Assembly: GCF_016862555.1 (NCBI RefSeq)
Contig: NZ_BONE01000033.1
Coordinates: 26,821-90,820, forward strand
Length of the DNA: 64,000 nt
Direction of reading: 5' to 3'
Source: Asanoa siamensis
Lineage (GTDB): Bacteria; Actinomycetota; Actinomycetes; Mycobacteriales; Micromonosporaceae
Under the pieces are notes generated by a model. That model did no database searches. It had not been told where the DNA came from and saw only the letters and a list, made by a program, of their open reading frames with translations. This document shows, piece after piece, positions 1-9,449 of the stretch. The position numbers were made by a program, and so were the translations under genes. The first letter of the stretch is position 1. Every line of letters begins with the position of its first letter.

Positions 1-207
1 GATCGTCGGGCGTGGCTGGCGGTGACGGTGTCCGGCGCGCTGACGTTCCTGGTCGCCGTCGACGACGGCGAGAACGGCTGGCCGTATCTGGTGTTCCTCG
101 TCCTCGCCGCGGTGCTCGGTCGGGGGCAGCGGTGGATGCGCCCGCACTCCAAGCCATTGCCGATCATCGATCGACATGTGCGGGGGTCGTCCCGTCCCAT
201 GCCGTAG
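1..207 (+). CDS. C-terminal end of a membrane protein (5' end outside the window)
   Basis: Reading frame 1 is open from the first base to a TAG at 205-207, giving 68 codons with no start. The stretch has two hydrophobic segments (around [16 protein letters not shown] and [11 protein letters not shown]) separated by a short acidic turn (DDGENG), then a basic tail. This is the usual shape of the last two helices of an actinobacterial membrane protein. The family cannot be named from this fragment. It ends 68 bp before nhaA on the same strand. Codon use is normal for the window, so it is probably a real gene end rather than chance. Confidence 0.55.
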   Translation, partial: DRRAWLAVTVSGALTFLVAVDDGENGWPYLVFLVLAAVLGRGQRWMRPHSKPLPIIDRHVRGSSRPMP

Positions 208-260
208 ACTGGGCGGCAGGAGCGCCGGGAAGCCTGGTCGGCACCGTGTTGTCGACCCCG
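208..260 (+). promoter_or_regulatory. Possible structured RNA leader of nhaA
   Basis: Between the upstream stop and nhaA lies a compact GC-rich block that can fold into small nested hairpins: GGCG (213-216 region) with CGCC (222-225 region), and GCCG with CGGC flanking GGAAGCCTGGT. Conserved RNA motifs in front of nhaA genes (nhaA-I and nhaA-II) are known from comparative genomics. This block sits in the right place, but I cannot confirm that it matches either consensus. It ends just before the presumed ribosome-binding region around 258-266 (gaaagg). Confidence 0.35.
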
Positions 261-275
261 AAAGGGCCCTCCCAC

Positions 276-1577
276 ATGGCGAAAAGCGCCCAGAGTCGGC
301 TATTTGGCCGCGGCAGTTGGGTCGAGACCCGGCGCATCACCGACATCCTCCGCACCGAGACCGCGGGTGGCCTGCTGTTGCTGGCTGCCGCCGTCGTGGC
401 CCTCATCTGGGCCAACTCACCGTGGTCCGGCGGTTACCTCTCCCTGTCGGCGATCGAGGTCGGCCCCGCGTCGTGGCATCTGGACCTGACCCTGGCCGAA
501 TGGGCCGCCGACGGGCTGCTGGCCATCTTCTTCTTCGTCGCCGGGCTTGAGCTCAAACGGGAGTTCGTGGCCGGCGACCTGCGCGACCGCAGGCGGGCCG
601 CGCTGCCGGTCGCGGCCGCACTCGGTGGCGTCGCCGTACCCGCGATCGTCTATGTCGCCGTCAACCGGCTCAGCACGGGGGGCGCGCCCGTCGGGTGGGC
701 GGTGCCGACCGCGACCGACATCGCCTTCGCGCTCGCCGTGCTCGGCCTGATCAGCACCCATCTTCCGGCCGCCCTGCGGACCTTCCTGCTGACCCTGGCC
801 GTGGTCGACGACCTGCTGGCGATCATGATCATCGCGATCTTCTACACGAGTTCGCTGGCCTGGGCGCCGCTGCTGCTCGCGCTGATCCCGCTCGCCGCCT
901 TCGCCGTGCTCGTGCAGCGCCGCGTCCGCTCGTGGTGGTTGCTGCTCCCGCTCGCGGCCGCGACCTGGATCCTGGTGCACGCGTCCGGGGTGCACGCCAC
1001 CGTCGCCGGCGTCCTGCTCGCGTTCGCGGTTCCCGTCATCCGCCGCGCGCCGGGCGACGGTCCGGGCCTCGCCGAACACTTCGAGCACCGGTGGCGCCCG
1101 TTGTCCGCGGGCGTCGCCGTGCCGCTGTTCGCCTTCTTCGCCGCCGGCGTCTCGGTGACCGGCGCGGGTGGGCTCGGGGAAAGTCTGCGCGATCCGGTGA
1201 CCATCGGGATCGTGCTCGGCCTCGTGGTCGGCAAGACCGTCGGCATCACCGGGTCGACCTGGCTCGTCCAACGGTTCACCCGCGCCCAACTGGCCGACGG
1301 CCTGTCCTGGTGGGACGTGACGGGCCTCGCCATGCTCGGCGGTGTGGGCTTCACCGTCTCCCTGCTGATCAGCGATCTCGCGTTCGGCAGCGGAACGCCG
1401 CGCGACGACCACGCCAAGGTGGGCATCCTCCTCGGGTCGATTGTCGCGGCCCTGATCGCCGCCGTCGTCCTGCGCGCCCGCAACCGCCACTACCGCCGGC
1501 TGTGCGCCGACGAGGAACGCGACTGGGACGAAGACGGCGTGCCGGACGTCTACCAGGGGGACGCGGTTCGGCCTTGA
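276..1577 (+). CDS. nhaA: Na+/H+ antiporter NhaA
   Basis: Inner-membrane sodium/proton antiporter of 433 residues, the normal family length. Sequence signs are the N-terminal stretch ending [20 protein letters not shown], the [12 protein letters not shown] signature, the [13 protein letters not shown] segment, and the paired aspartates of AVVDD at about residues 178-179, which form the ion-binding site in characterised Nha[12 protein letters not shown] and [11 protein letters not shown] follow near the C-terminus. About eleven hydrophobic helices can be counted. The ATG at 276 is preferred over longer in-frame starts because the protein then begins just before the first family-conserved region and a purine-rich gaaagg lies about 12 nt upstream. 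The C-terminus is an acidic, charged tail. It converges on the ABC exporter genes, with only 24 bp between stops. Confidence 0.95.
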   Translation: MAKSAQSRLFGRGSWVETRRITDILRTETAGGLLLLAAAVVALIWANSPWSGGYLSLSAIEVGPASWHLDLTLAEWAADGLLAIFFFVAGLELKREFVAGDLRDRRRAALPVAAALGGVAVPAIVYVAVNRLSTGGAPVGWAVPTATDIAFALAVLGLISTHLPAALRTFLLTLAVVDDLLAIMIIAIFYTSSLAWAPLLLALIPLAAFAVLVQRRVRSWWLLLPLAAATWILVHASGVHATVAGVLLAFAVPVIRRAPGDGPGLAEHFEHRWRPLSAGVAVPLFAFFAAGVSVTGAGGLGESLRDPVTIGIVLGLVVGKTVGITGSTWLVQRFTRAQLADGLSWWDVTGLAMLGGVGFTVSLLISDLAFGSGTPRDDHAKVGILLGSIVAALIAAVVLRARNRHYRRLCADEERDWDEDGVPDVYQGDAVRP

Positions 1578-1601
1578 ACGACGCCGGCATCGCACGGCTG
1601 C

Positions 1602-3179
1602 TCAGTAGCCCACGTCCCGACGGCGCAGGCCGGCATAGCCGCTGATCGCGACCACCACCGCGACGAGCGCGATCAGGACCAGCGGGGTCGCCGTGAGGGC
1701 CTCCAGGGGAGCCTGCGGTGTGTGGGCGAACGGCGACGCCCGCCGCAGCCACCCGGGGAGGTCGAACGACTCCGCGAACAGGGCGATCACCGCGCAGTAC
1801 GCGACCGCGACCCAGGCGACGACCGCGGCGGCGCGGGGCAACCACCCGATCGCGAGTACGGCGACCGCGGCCACCACGAGGACGGCGGGCAGGTAGCCGA
1901 GCGCGACACCGAGCAGGCGCGGGACCTGGTTGGCGTCGCCGACGGTGAGCCCGTACGCGAGACCCTGCCCGGCGCCCGCCGCGGCCAGGACCAGGGCGCT
2001 CCCGCCGACCGCCACGCTGAGGTGACTGGCCAGCCAGGTTGCGCGGCTGGTCCCGGTGGCCAGCACCGGCTCGGCCCGACCGGAGGTCTCCTCCGCGCGG
2101 GCGCGCAACGCGGCGGTCACCCCGAAGGCCGCCGTCATCAGGGCGAGAGTCGTCATCGTCAACGCCAGGTACGCGTTGATCATGTCCGCGGCGCCGCCGG
2201 GGAGGAACTGGGCCACCTCGGGGTTGTCCGCGACGTACTGCTCGATGCTCTCGCCGATCGACCCGTACGCGGCGCCGAGCAGGAACAGACCGACCGCCCA
2301 GCCGACGACGGGCCCGCGCTGCAGCCGCCACGCCAAGCCCCAGGGCGAGCCCAACGCCGGCGACGCGGACGGGCGTCCCGGTCGCGGCCGCACCAGCCCC
2401 GCACCGAAGTCGCGCCGCCCGAGCAGCGCCAGCGCCGCGGTGACCAGCAGCGCACCGAGCGCGACCGGGACGAGCAGCGGCCACCACCGGTTGTCCACGA
2501 ACGGGAACGTGCGCTGGGCCCAACCGATGGGCGACACCCAGGACAGCGCGCCACTGCCGACGTCGCCCGCGGCCCGCAGGACGAACGCGGCGCCGAGGAC
2601 GAGCGCGACAGCCCCGTACGCGGCGCGGGTGCTCTCGAACACCTGCACCGCCACGGCGGTGAGCGCGGCGAAGGTCATCCCGACCGCGGCGACGGACACT
2701 CCGAACAGGACGGACCCGGCCGGCGGAAGCCCTGTCCCGGCGGTCACGGCGAACAGCAGCACCGCCACAGCCAGGTTGGCCAGGAGGGCCAGGCCGAGGA
2801 CGGCGGCGAGCGTGGCGGCACGACCCACCCGGGCCGAGCGGACGAGCTCGGCGCGGCCGGACTCCTCGTCGGCGCGGGTGTGCCGGCCGACGAGGAACAT
2901 GTTCATCAGCGCGACGAGGATCGAGACGAACGCGAGGATCTCGAACGCGACCTCACCGCCGATCGTCTCCAGCAGCCGGACCGGCCCGCTCATCGCGATC
3001 ACGGCGGTGTTGCCGCCCAGGGTCCGGCGCAGGTTCGCGAGATCCTCCGGTGTGTCGTAGAGGTTCTGGCTCTGCGTCGACTGGACGAGCACCAGCAGCG
3101 TGGCGCCCGCCAGCCACCACGGCAACGCGAACCGCTCGCGGCGCAGCATGAACCGCAGCAGGCCACCCGCGCCGGTCAC
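1602..3179 (-). CDS. ABC transporter permease (ABC-2 exporter type)
   Basis: Polytopic membrane protein of 525 residues with about a dozen hydrophobic helices in two similar halves. Each half starts with a segment of the type [15 protein letters not shown] or [13 protein letters not shown], followed by a long loop and a helix bundle. This is typical of actinobacterial export permeases that carry two fused six-helix units. It probably moves a hydrophobic compound or drug outward, powered by the ATPase encoded just upstream. The start (3179) overlaps the ATPase stop by 4 nt, so the pair is translationally coupled. The substrate cannot be told from sequence. Confidence 0.88.
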   Translation of the reverse strand: MTGAGGLLRFMLRRERFALPWWLAGATLLVLVQSTQSQNLYDTPEDLANLRRTLGGNTAVIAMSGPVRLLETIGGEVAFEILAFVSILVALMNMFLVGRHTRADEESGRAELVRSARVGRAATLAAVLGLALLANLAVAVLLFAVTAGTGLPPAGSVLFGVSVAAVGMTFAALTAVAVQVFESTRAAYGAVALVLGAAFVLRAAGDVGSGALSWVSPIGWAQRTFPFVDNRWWPLLVPVALGALLVTAALALLGRRDFGAGLVRPRPGRPSASPALGSPWGLAWRLQRGPVVGWAVGLFLLGAAYGSIGESIEQYVADNPEVAQFLPGGAADMINAYLALTMTTLALMTAAFGVTAALRARAEETSGRAEPVLATGTSRATWLASHLSVAVGGSALVLAAAGAGQGLAYGLTVGDANQVPRLLGVALGYLPAVLVVAAVAVLAIGWLPRAAAVVAWVAVAYCAVIALFAESFDLPGWLRRASPFAHTPQAPLEALTATPLVLIALVAVVVAISGYAGLRRRDVGY

Positions 3180-4117
3180 CGGGCCACCGCCGCCGCGGTC
3201 GGGGTCTCCTCGTCGCCGTAGTGCCGCAGGAACATCTCCTCCAGCGTCGGCGGCGTGCTCGTCAGGCTCCGCACACCCAGCGGGGCGAGCCGGCGGACCA
3301 CGGCGTCGAGCTGCGCGGTGTCCACGTCGAAGCGGGCATGGTGGTCGTCGACGACCAGGTCATGGACGCCGGGCAGTGCGTCGATGCCGGACAGCGGCTG
3401 GGCCGTCTCCACCGCTATCGAGGTGCGGGTCAGGTGGCGCAGCTCGCGCAGCGTGCCGGTCTCGACCGTGCGCCCGAGCCGGATGATGCTCACCCGGTCG
3501 CAGAGCGCCTCCACCTCGGCGAGGATGTGGCTGGAGAGCAGGACCGTGCGGCCTTCTTCCTTGGCCTGGTGGACGCAGTGCTGGAACTGCGCCTCCATCA
3601 ACGGGTCCAGGCCCGACGTGGGCTCGTCGAGCAGCAGCAGCTCGGCGTCCGAGGCGAGCGCGGCGACGAGGGCCACCTTCTGCCGGTTGCCCTTGGAGTA
3701 GGTGCGGGCCTTCTTGCGCGGGTCGAGGTCGAACCGCTCGAGCAGCTCGTCCCGGCGTGCGCGGTGCAGGCCGCCGCGCATCCGGCCGAGCAGGTCGATC
3801 ACCTCACCGCCGGTGATGGTGGGCCAGAGCGTGACATCGCCCGGCACGTACGCGATCCGGCGGTGCAGGGCGACGGCGTCCCGCCACGGGTCCTGCCCGA
3901 GCATCCGCGCGGTGCCGGCGTCCGGGCGCAGCAGGCCGAGCAGGACACGGATCGTCGTGGTCTTGCCGCTTCCGTTGGGGCCGAGGAAGCCGTGCACCTC
4001 GCCGGACCCGACCGTCAGGTCGAGCCCGTCGAGCGCGACGGACCGGCCGAAAGACTTGGTGAGGCCGGCGATCTCGATCGCCGGACCGTTCGCAGCGTTC
4101 ACGTCGATGCTCCTCAT
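3176..4117 (-). CDS. ABC transporter ATP-binding protein (drug-export type)
   Basis: Cytoplasmic ATPase of 313 residues that drives the neighbouring permease. Walker A is [10 protein letters not shown] (about residue 46), the signature is [15 protein letters not shown] (an exporter-type variant of LSGGQ), and Walker B is [12 protein letters not shown], followed by the switch histidine in LLSSHI. A C-terminal extension of about 90 residues ending in [10 protein letters not shown] is typical of DrrA-like exporter ATPases. An in-frame GTG at 4102 has a better-placed AGGAG upstream than the ATG at 4117, so the true start may be five codons later. Confidence 0.93.
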   Translation of the reverse strand: MRSIDVNAANGPAIEIAGLTKSFGRSVALDGLDLTVGSGEVHGFLGPNGSGKTTTIRVLLGLLRPDAGTARMLGQDPWRDAVALHRRIAYVPGDVTLWPTITGGEVIDLLGRMRGGLHRARRDELLERFDLDPRKKARTYSKGNRQKVALVAALASDAELLLLDEPTSGLDPLMEAQFQHCVHQAKEEGRTVLLSSHILAEVEALCDRVSIIRLGRTVETGTLRELRHLTRTSIAVETAQPLSGIDALPGVHDLVVDDHHARFDVDTAQLDAVVRRLAPLGVRSLTSTPPTLEEMFLRHYGDEETPTAAAVAR

Positions 4118-4138
4118 AGGACGAGGCGAGGAAGAGGG

Positions 4139-4156
4139 CGCGCGTTCATGCGCGCG
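4139..4156 (-). promoter_or_regulatory. Short hairpin upstream of the ABC exporter pair
   Basis: CGCGCG at 4139-4144 and CGCGCG at 4151-4156 form a 6-bp self-complementary stem with a TTCATG loop, between the small upstream reading frame and the ATPase start. There is no U-run, so it may be an attenuator-like pause or chance in GC-rich DNA. Confidence 0.25.
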
Positions 4157-4185
4157 AAGAGAAGCCCGGTGTCGCGGGCGGGTGG

Positions 4186-4371
4186 CTACTGGGCCGCGTC
4201 AGCGGCGACGTCGTCCGGGGGCGGCGGGTCCGGGACGTACATCAGGTAGTCGTCGAGCATCGAGCGGTCGACGAGTAGGCCTTGCGCGAGCAGCTCCAAC
4301 TCGGGCGCCGTGATCTCGCGCACGCACCGCCGAAAGGCCGGAGCGGCGACATCCACATCGACGGATGCCAT
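4186..4371 (-). CDS. Small acidic hypothetical protein upstream of the ABC exporter
   Basis: A 61-residue frame beginning ATG at 4371, with an acidic, proline-rich C-terminus ([16 protein letters not shown]) and a central segment [28 protein letters not shown] that could form amphipathic helices. No signal peptide or membrane segment is seen. I do not recognise a family. It reads in the same direction as the exporter genes, 68 bp upstream, and a near-palindrome lies 10 bp before its start, so it may be the first gene of that transcript or a short leader frame. It does not look like the N-terminus of a TetR repressor. Confidence 0.4.
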   Translation of the reverse strand: MASVDVDVAAPAFRRCVREITAPELELLAQGLLVDRSMLDDYLMYVPDPPPPDDVAADAAQ

Positions 4372-4380
4372 GAGATGAGG

Positions 4381-4396
4381 TTAAACACTCGTTCAA
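4381..4396 (-). promoter_or_regulatory. Candidate TetR-type operator
   Basis: TTAAAC-ACTC-GTTCAA is an inverted repeat of two 6-nt arms with one mismatch and a 4-nt spacer. It sits in an AT-richer patch immediately upstream of the small frame and the ABC exporter pair. The form (TTGAAC...GTTTAA on the coding strand) resembles operators of TetR-family regulators. No TetR gene is present nearby, so any regulator would act in trans. Confidence 0.35.
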
Positions 4397-4488
4397 TCGC
4401 TGCATAGCCCGCGGCAGGACCCGCCGCGTCAAGAACTCGTCAAGATCGGCATCAGCCGCCCGCCAACCACCGGGAGACCTGGGCGTGT

Positions 4489-5322
4489 TCAGCTCCGTGG
4501 ATCAGGAGCGCTGTGCTGGTACGCGGTGAGGTAGGCGAGTGCCTCGGCGCTGCGGCTGCCTGGCCCCGGCGTGCCGACGAGCAGTTGCTGGCCGGGCGCG
4601 TCGCGTACCTCGAAGGTCTGATATGTCAGCTCTATCCGTCCGACGCCCGGGATCTGGAAGACCTTGGACAACCGGGTCAGGCCGCGCACCGTCTGGTCCT
4701 CCCACAAGGCCCGGAACTCCGGCGAAGCCTCTCGCAGGTCGGCGACAAGCGCCTGGATCTCCGGGTCGTCGGGGAACAGCCCGGCGTTGAGACGCAGGGC
4801 GTGCACGGTGTTCTCCGTCAGGATGGGCCAGTCGAGGAAGACGGACCGTGCCTGGGGATGCTGGAACAGCACCCGCAGCATGTTGGTCGTGCCCGCGAAC
4901 GGCGCGAGCAGCGCGGCGGCTACCCGGTTGGTGGCGAGCACGTCGAATGCGGGGTTCAGCACGTACGCGGCCGAGGTCGGGAAGCTCTCCAACAGTCGCA
5001 GCAGTTCGGGGTGGACCAGGTCGCGGGAGGCGTTCGGGCCGATCCGGGGATTCAGTCCGGCGAGCCGGAACAGGTGGCCGCGCGCGTCCCTGTCGAGCCG
5101 TAGCGCCCGGCCGATCGCGTCGAGGAGCTGTGCGGACGGGTTGCGTTCACGGCCCTGTTCGAGGCGGGCGTAGTAGTCGACGCTCACCCCGGCCAGCACG
5201 GCGATCTCCTCGCGGCGCAGCCCGGCCACCCGGCGGTCGCCTCCCCCGCGCAGTCCGACGTCGGCGGGGTCGACCCGGGCACGCTGGGCCCGGAGGAACT
5301 CGCCCAGATCATTGCCGCGCAC
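4489..5322 (-). CDS. Helix-turn-helix regulator, MmyB-like ligand-binding type
   Basis: Transcription regulator of 277 residues. The N-terminal XRE-type helix-turn-helix lies at about residues 10-80 (RREEIAVLAGVSVDYYARLEQGR). It is followed by the MmyB-like domain (TSAAYVLNPAFDVLATNRVAAALLAPF, then the FQHPQARSVFLDW region), which in this family is thought to bind a small hydrophobic ligand. GTG at 5322 is chosen because the product then begins VRGNDLGEFLRAQRA, the normal family N-terminus. The same frame stays open far upstream, but that part is only the shadow of the genes on the other strand. It is divergent from the aldehyde dehydrogenase/oxidoreductase pair, which it probably controls. 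Confidence 0.9.
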   Translation of the reverse strand: MRGNDLGEFLRAQRARVDPADVGLRGGGDRRVAGLRREEIAVLAGVSVDYYARLEQGRERNPSAQLLDAIGRALRLDRDARGHLFRLAGLNPRIGPNASRDLVHPELLRLLESFPTSAAYVLNPAFDVLATNRVAAALLAPFAGTTNMLRVLFQHPQARSVFLDWPILTENTVHALRLNAGLFPDDPEIQALVADLREASPEFRALWEDQTVRGLTRLSKVFQIPGVGRIELTYQTFEVRDAPGQQLLVGTPGPGSRSAEALAYLTAYQHSAPDPRS

Positions 5323-5356
5323 GTCAATCAGCCTAGATCCGCTGGTCGGAGGCCTG

Positions 5357-5377
5357 CCAGGGTGCCGTACTCCCTGG
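5357..5377. promoter_or_regulatory. Inverted repeat between the MmyB-type regulator and aldehyde dehydrogenase
   Basis: CCAGGG (5357-5362), a 9-nt spacer, then CCCTGG (5372-5377) is a perfect inverted repeat in the 147-bp divergent intergenic region. It is a plausible binding site for the adjacent regulator acting on its own gene and on the dehydrogenase operon. Confidence 0.4.
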
Positions 5378-5469
5378 AAGACGCGGCCTTCTCCGGTCGG
5401 GCGAGGAGCGCGACGGTGGACGCCGGACGCGAAGCCGTCGCCATCCTCACCGTTCACAGGAGCTCTCCC

Positions 5470-6900
5470 ATGTCGCACTCGCCGACAGTTGCCACGAACC
5501 TGACCATGACGATCGGCGGTGCCGCGGTGTCGGGCAGGTCGTCGTTCGAGGTGGTCAACCCCACCGACGAAGCCCTCATCGCGTACGCGCCGGAATGCAC
5601 CCGGGAGCAACTCGACCACGCGGTGCTCGCCGCCCGCACCGCCGCGCGCACCTGGGCCGCCGTGCCGTTCGCGCAGCGGCGGCGGCTGTTGCACGAGATG
5701 GCCGACGTGATCGACGCCCACGTCGACGAGCTCGGCCGGCTCGTCACCGCCGAGCAGGGCAAGCCGTCGGCGGTGGCCGCGGCCGAAGTGGCCGGACTGG
5801 CCTACTGGCTGCGCGAGACCGCGGCCCTGACACTGCCGGAGACGGTGAACGAGGACAGCGGCGAGCGCCTCTCGGTGACCCGCCGGGTGCCGCTGGGCGT
5901 GGTCGCCGCGATCACCCCGTGGAACTACCCGATGGGGCAGCTCTCCTTCAAGCTCGGACCGGCACTCCTGGCCGGCAACACCGTGGTGGTGAAGCCCTCG
6001 GCGTTCACCCCGCTGTCCACCCTGCGGCTCGGCGAGCTGCTGCGCGACGTCCTGCCGGCCGGCGTGCTCACCGTCGTCTCGGGGAGCGGGGACCTGGGCG
6101 CCTGGCTCAGCGGACACCCCGGCATCGACAAGGTCAGCTTCACCGGTTCCACCGCGACAGGTCGCGCGGTCATGGCGGGCGCCGCGCCGACCCTGACCCG
6201 GATCACGCTTGAGCTCGGCGGCAACGATCCGGCGATCGTCCTGCCCGACGTGGACGTGCCGAGCATGGCGGAGAAGTTGTTCTGGGCGGCGTTCAGCAAC
6301 ACCGGGCAGATCTGCCTCGCCGTCAAGCGGGTCTACATCCATGCCGACATCTACGACGAACTGACGCGGAGCCTCGCCGACTACGCCGCCACGATCCGGA
6401 TGGGTGACCCGACCCAGGAGGGAACTCAGCTCGGCCCGATCTCCAACCGTCGCCAGTACGAGACGGTGCTCGACCTGATCGAGGACTGCCGGCGACAGGG
6501 GCACACGTTCCTGACCGGCGGGACGCCCGCGCCGCGGCCGGGATTCTTCGTACCCGTGACGCTGGTCGACAACCCGCCGGAAGAGTCGCGGATCGTACGC
6601 GAGGAGCAGTTCGGCCCCGTCCTGCCGCTGCTGCGCTTCGACGACGTCGACGACGTCGTGGCCCGCGCCAACGCCGGCGAGTACGCCCTCGGCGCCTCGG
6701 TCTGGTCGGCCGACCCCGACGCCGCGCTCGCCATCGCCCGCCGGCTCGACGCCGGCACCGTCTGGGTCAACGAGATCATGCACCTGACACCGCAGGTCGC
6801 CTTCGGCGGCCGCAAGCAGTCGGGCATCGGCGTGGAGAGCGGCCACGAAGGGCTGCTCGAGTTCACCGAGGCACAGACCATCACCGTCCGGCGGGGCTGA
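5470..6900 (+). CDS. NAD(P)+-dependent aldehyde dehydrogenase
   Basis: Oxidises an aldehyde to the acid with NAD(P)+. The 476 residues cover the whole family. Visible are the cofactor-binding TPWNYPMGQ and VVVKPSAFTPLS, FTGSTATGR, the general-base glutamate in LELGGNDP, and the catalytic cysteine in NTGQICLAVKR (about residue 282). The C-terminal FGGRKQSGIGVESG is also typical. The internal ATG at 5470 is chosen because AGGAG lies 8-12 nt before it; the frame is open 36 codons further upstream without family similarity. It ends one base before the next dehydrogenase, so the two are co-transcribed. Closest in style to succinate-semialdehyde or benzaldehyde dehydrogenases, but the substrate is unknown. 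Confidence 0.93.
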   Translation: MSHSPTVATNLTMTIGGAAVSGRSSFEVVNPTDEALIAYAPECTREQLDHAVLAARTAARTWAAVPFAQRRRLLHEMADVIDAHVDELGRLVTAEQGKPSAVAAAEVAGLAYWLRETAALTLPETVNEDSGERLSVTRRVPLGVVAAITPWNYPMGQLSFKLGPALLAGNTVVVKPSAFTPLSTLRLGELLRDVLPAGVLTVVSGSGDLGAWLSGHPGIDKVSFTGSTATGRAVMAGAAPTLTRITLELGGNDPAIVLPDVDVPSMAEKLFWAAFSNTGQICLAVKRVYIHADIYDELTRSLADYAATIRMGDPTQEGTQLGPISNRRQYETVLDLIEDCRRQGHTFLTGGTPAPRPGFFVPVTLVDNPPEESRIVREEQFGPVLPLLRFDDVDDVVARANAGEYALGASVWSADPDAALAIARRLDAGTVWVNEIMHLTPQVAFGGRKQSGIGVESGHEGLLEFTEAQTITVRRG

Positions 6901-6901
6901 C

Positions 6902-7882
6902 ATGCGTGCGTCGGTGCTCAGGGAGTTCGGTGGTCCGCTGGCCCTCGCGGAGATCGCGCGGCCGGTGGCCGGTCCCGGACAGGTGCTGGTCCGGGTGACG
7001 GCCAGCGGTGTCAACCCGTTGGACACCAAGATCCGGGCGGGCAGGGCCGCCCATGCCCGGGTCCATCCGCCGGCGGTGCTCGGCATGGACCTGGCCGGCG
7101 TCGTGGCCGAGGTCGGTGCGGGCGTCACCGGGTTCGCTCCCGGCGACGAGGTGTACGGCCTGACCGGCGGCGTGGGCGATCTGCAGGGGTCGCTGGCCGA
7201 GTACGCCGCCGTGGATGCCCGCCTGCTCGCCCGCAAGCCGGAGTCGTTGACACCGCGCGAGGCCGGCGCCCTACCCCTGGCCGTCGTCACCTCGTGGGAG
7301 GCGCTGGTGGACCGGGCGCGGGTGACCGCCGGCCAGCGGGTGCTGATCCACGGGGGCGCGGGCGGCGTGGGGCACGTGGCCATCCAGATCGCGCGCGCCC
7401 GCGGCGCCCAGGTGTTCGCCACCGGATCGCCGCGAAGCCTGCGCACGATCGCCCGTCTCGGGGCGACGCCGATCGATTACACCACCACGCCCGTCGAGGA
7501 CTACGTCGCGGAACACACGGCCGGCGAGGGCTTCGACATCGTCTTCGACACCATCGGCGGCGCGACCCTCGACCTGTCCTTCCATGCCGTCCGCCGCTAC
7601 ACCGGACACGTCGTCAGCGCGCTCGGCTGGGGTACGCACAGCCTCGCGCCACTGTCGTTCCGCGGCGCCACGTACTCCGGCGTCTTCACCCTGATGCCGA
7701 TGCTGACCGGTCATGGACGCGAGCACCACGGAGAGATCCTGCGCGCGGCCGGCGCGCTGGCCGACACGGGAGCGCTACGGCCGCTGCTCGATCCACGACC
7801 GTTCACACTGGCCACCGTCGGCGACGCCCACGCCTTGGTGGAGAACGGCACCAACAACGGCAAGGTCGTCGTCTCGCTATGA
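6902..7882 (+). CDS. Zinc-independent MDR oxidoreductase (quinone reductase-like)
   Basis: Medium-chain dehydrogenase/reductase of 326 residues. It has a GroES-like N-terminal domain ([16 protein letters not shown]) and a Rossmann domain with [19 protein letters not shown] at about residue 150. The cysteine cluster of zinc alcohol dehydrogenases is absent, so it belongs with NADPH:quinone reductase-like enzymes that reduce activated carbonyls or quinones. Start ATG follows the aldehyde dehydrogenase stop after one base, giving a two-gene operon. It meets the next gene tail-to-tail with a 6-bp overlap. Confidence 0.9.
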   Translation: MRASVLREFGGPLALAEIARPVAGPGQVLVRVTASGVNPLDTKIRAGRAAHARVHPPAVLGMDLAGVVAEVGAGVTGFAPGDEVYGLTGGVGDLQGSLAEYAAVDARLLARKPESLTPREAGALPLAVVTSWEALVDRARVTAGQRVLIHGGAGGVGHVAIQIARARGAQVFATGSPRSLRTIARLGATPIDYTTTPVEDYVAEHTAGEGFDIVFDTIGGATLDLSFHAVRRYTGHVVSALGWGTHSLAPLSFRGATYSGVFTLMPMLTGHGREHHGEILRAAGALADTGALRPLLDPRPFTLATVGDAHALVENGTNNGKVVVSL

Positions 7883-8872
7883 GATCCGCGGGGGAAGCGC
7901 GACCGTTTCGCCGGCGACATCGATCGCGACCTTGCCGTGGAGTGCGTACGATCGCCTGTTCTCCAGGAGTTCGTGGGCCTCGCCCATGCGGGCGAGCGGA
8001 AGGGTCGCGCCGATGATCGGCTTCACGAGGCCGCGTTCGACCAGTGTGGTGAGCCCGTCCAGCTTTCCTCGGTTCTGCCGGGCGAAGACGAAGTGGTAGG
8101 CGGTGTTCCGGCCCCACGCCTCGATGAGGTTCTGCGGCTGCGGGATGTCCACAATGCTGACTACACGGCCGAAGTCGGTGAGTGTCAGCGGGCTTCGGGT
8201 GAGCGTGTCGCCGCCGATGGTGTCGAAGACGACCTCGACCCCCTTGCCCCGCGTCATCTCGGACACGGCGTCGACGTAGTCCGTCGACGTGAAGTCGATC
8301 GCTTCATCCGCTCCGAGAGCGCGCACGAACTCGTGGTCGCCGGCCTTCGCGGTGGTGATGACTCGTGCGCCGATCGCCTTCGCGATCTGGATCGCGATCG
8401 TGCCGACACCGCCCGCCCCGCCGTGGATGAGGATCGTCTCCCCCACGGTGAGCGCGGCCCGCGTGACCAGGGACTCCCAGACCGTCGCGCCGACGAGGGT
8501 CAGGCTCGCCGCCTCCAGGTGACTGAGGTTCTCCGGCTTCCGGCCGACGAGGTCGACATCGGCGACGTGCTGCTCGGCGTAGGAGCCGGGGCCACCGAAG
8601 ATCCGGGGCGTGTAGTACACCGCATCGCCGGCGTCGAACTCGGTCACGTGGGATCCGACTTCCTCGACCACGCCGGAGATGTCGTGCCCGATGATCGCCG
8701 GAAGCGGCACCTGGTCCGCGTAGTCTCCGCGACGGATCTGATAGTCGAGCGGGTTGACGGCGGTCGCATGGACGCGCACCCGCACCTGGCGGGGTTCGAC
8801 CCGCAGCACGGAGACGTCGCGCAACTCGAAAGCATCGACCCCTCCGAAACGGGCGAGCACGACAGCCTTCAT
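7877..8872 (-). CDS. NADP-dependent MDR oxidoreductase (quinone reductase-like)
   Basis: 331 residues starting [20 protein letters not shown], a standard family N-terminus, which is why the ATG at 8872 is chosen over an upstream in-frame start. [19 protein letters not shown] marks the NADPH site and no structural zinc cysteines are present. It is related in type to the enzyme encoded convergently at 6902-7882; similarity is general, not that of a recent duplicate. Probably reduces quinones or enones and may be a detoxification enzyme. It appears to be monocistronic. Confidence 0.9.
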   Translation of the reverse strand: MKAVVLARFGGVDAFELRDVSVLRVEPRQVRVRVHATAVNPLDYQIRRGDYADQVPLPAIIGHDISGVVEEVGSHVTEFDAGDAVYYTPRIFGGPGSYAEQHVADVDLVGRKPENLSHLEAASLTLVGATVWESLVTRAALTVGETILIHGGAGGVGTIAIQIAKAIGARVITTAKAGDHEFVRALGADEAIDFTSTDYVDAVSEMTRGKGVEVVFDTIGGDTLTRSPLTLTDFGRVVSIVDIPQPQNLIEAWGRNTAYHFVFARQNRGKLDGLTTLVERGLVKPIIGATLPLARMGEAHELLENRRSYALHGKVAIDVAGETVALPPRIS

Positions 8873-8983
8873 CGGATCAGTGTCGCGCGCTCGCCGACCA
8901 GACAGGCATCCTTGGCCCGACCACGCGCGCACCACCGCCCCACACTGGTCGGCAGCTCACGACACGACCACCACAGGCACCAC

Positions 8984-9412
8984 CTATTCGCCTCGAGAGT
9001 CCAGGACGCGCCGGATGATCTCGGTCGTCGAAACAGCCGCGGTGTACGGCACGTAGCGGAAGATGCCCGCGGCCGCGGCGTCGCCGTAGATGTCGTGCAC
9101 CACCTCCATCGGCAGGTCATCGCCGTGCGCGACCAGGGAGATGTCGTGACAACTGATGAAGTCGGCGGTGACTCGGAAGGGCGCCGGAGCGATGACCTCG
9201 TCGACGAACCGGCACGCACTAATGACCGCCACGCGCTCGTCCAACGACATGATCGGCCTGCGCTTGTAACGCGCGATCGTCTCGTCGTCCAGGACGCCGA
9301 CAACGAGCGAATCGCCGAGTGCGCGGGCCGCTTTGAAGAGATTCACATGGCCGCGGTGGAACAGATCTCCGGGCCACGTCCACATAGACCCTCGAATCGC
9401 GACTCGTCCCAC
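8984..9412 (-). CDS. Small nucleotidyltransferase (cytidylyltransferase-like)
   Basis: A 142-residue protein with the two hallmarks of the nucleotidyltransferase fold: the HxGH motif in DLFHRGHVNLFKAAR and the C-terminal S-T-T signature in AAVSTTEIIRRV. This is the architecture of glycerol-3-phosphate or ethanolamine-phosphate cytidylyltransferases, which join CTP to a phosphorylated alcohol. The GTG at 9412 keeps the first beta-strand (RVAIRGS). An ATG nine codons later would remove it. No lipid or teichoic-acid genes lie next to it, so the acceptor cannot be inferred. Confidence 0.75.
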   Translation of the reverse strand: MGRVAIRGSMWTWPGDLFHRGHVNLFKAARALGDSLVVGVLDDETIARYKRRPIMSLDERVAVISACRFVDEVIAPAPFRVTADFISCHDISLVAHGDDLPMEVVHDIYGDAAAAGIFRYVPYTAAVSTTEIIRRVLDSRGE

Positions 9413-9449
9413 CGCGTCGGCTGCTGACCTGCTCCATCAGGTGATCATG

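Noticed and set aside
3221..4249. Long plus-strand frame opposite the ABC ATPase
   Set aside because: Antisense of a gene with clear Walker motifs; no domain or start signal on the plus strand.
5323..7446. Long minus-strand frame continuing upstream of the MmyB-type regulator
   Set aside because: It is the mirror of the aldehyde dehydrogenase and MDR genes: Arg/Gly/Ala-rich, no domains, no start signals. Only the part after GTG 5322 is a gene.
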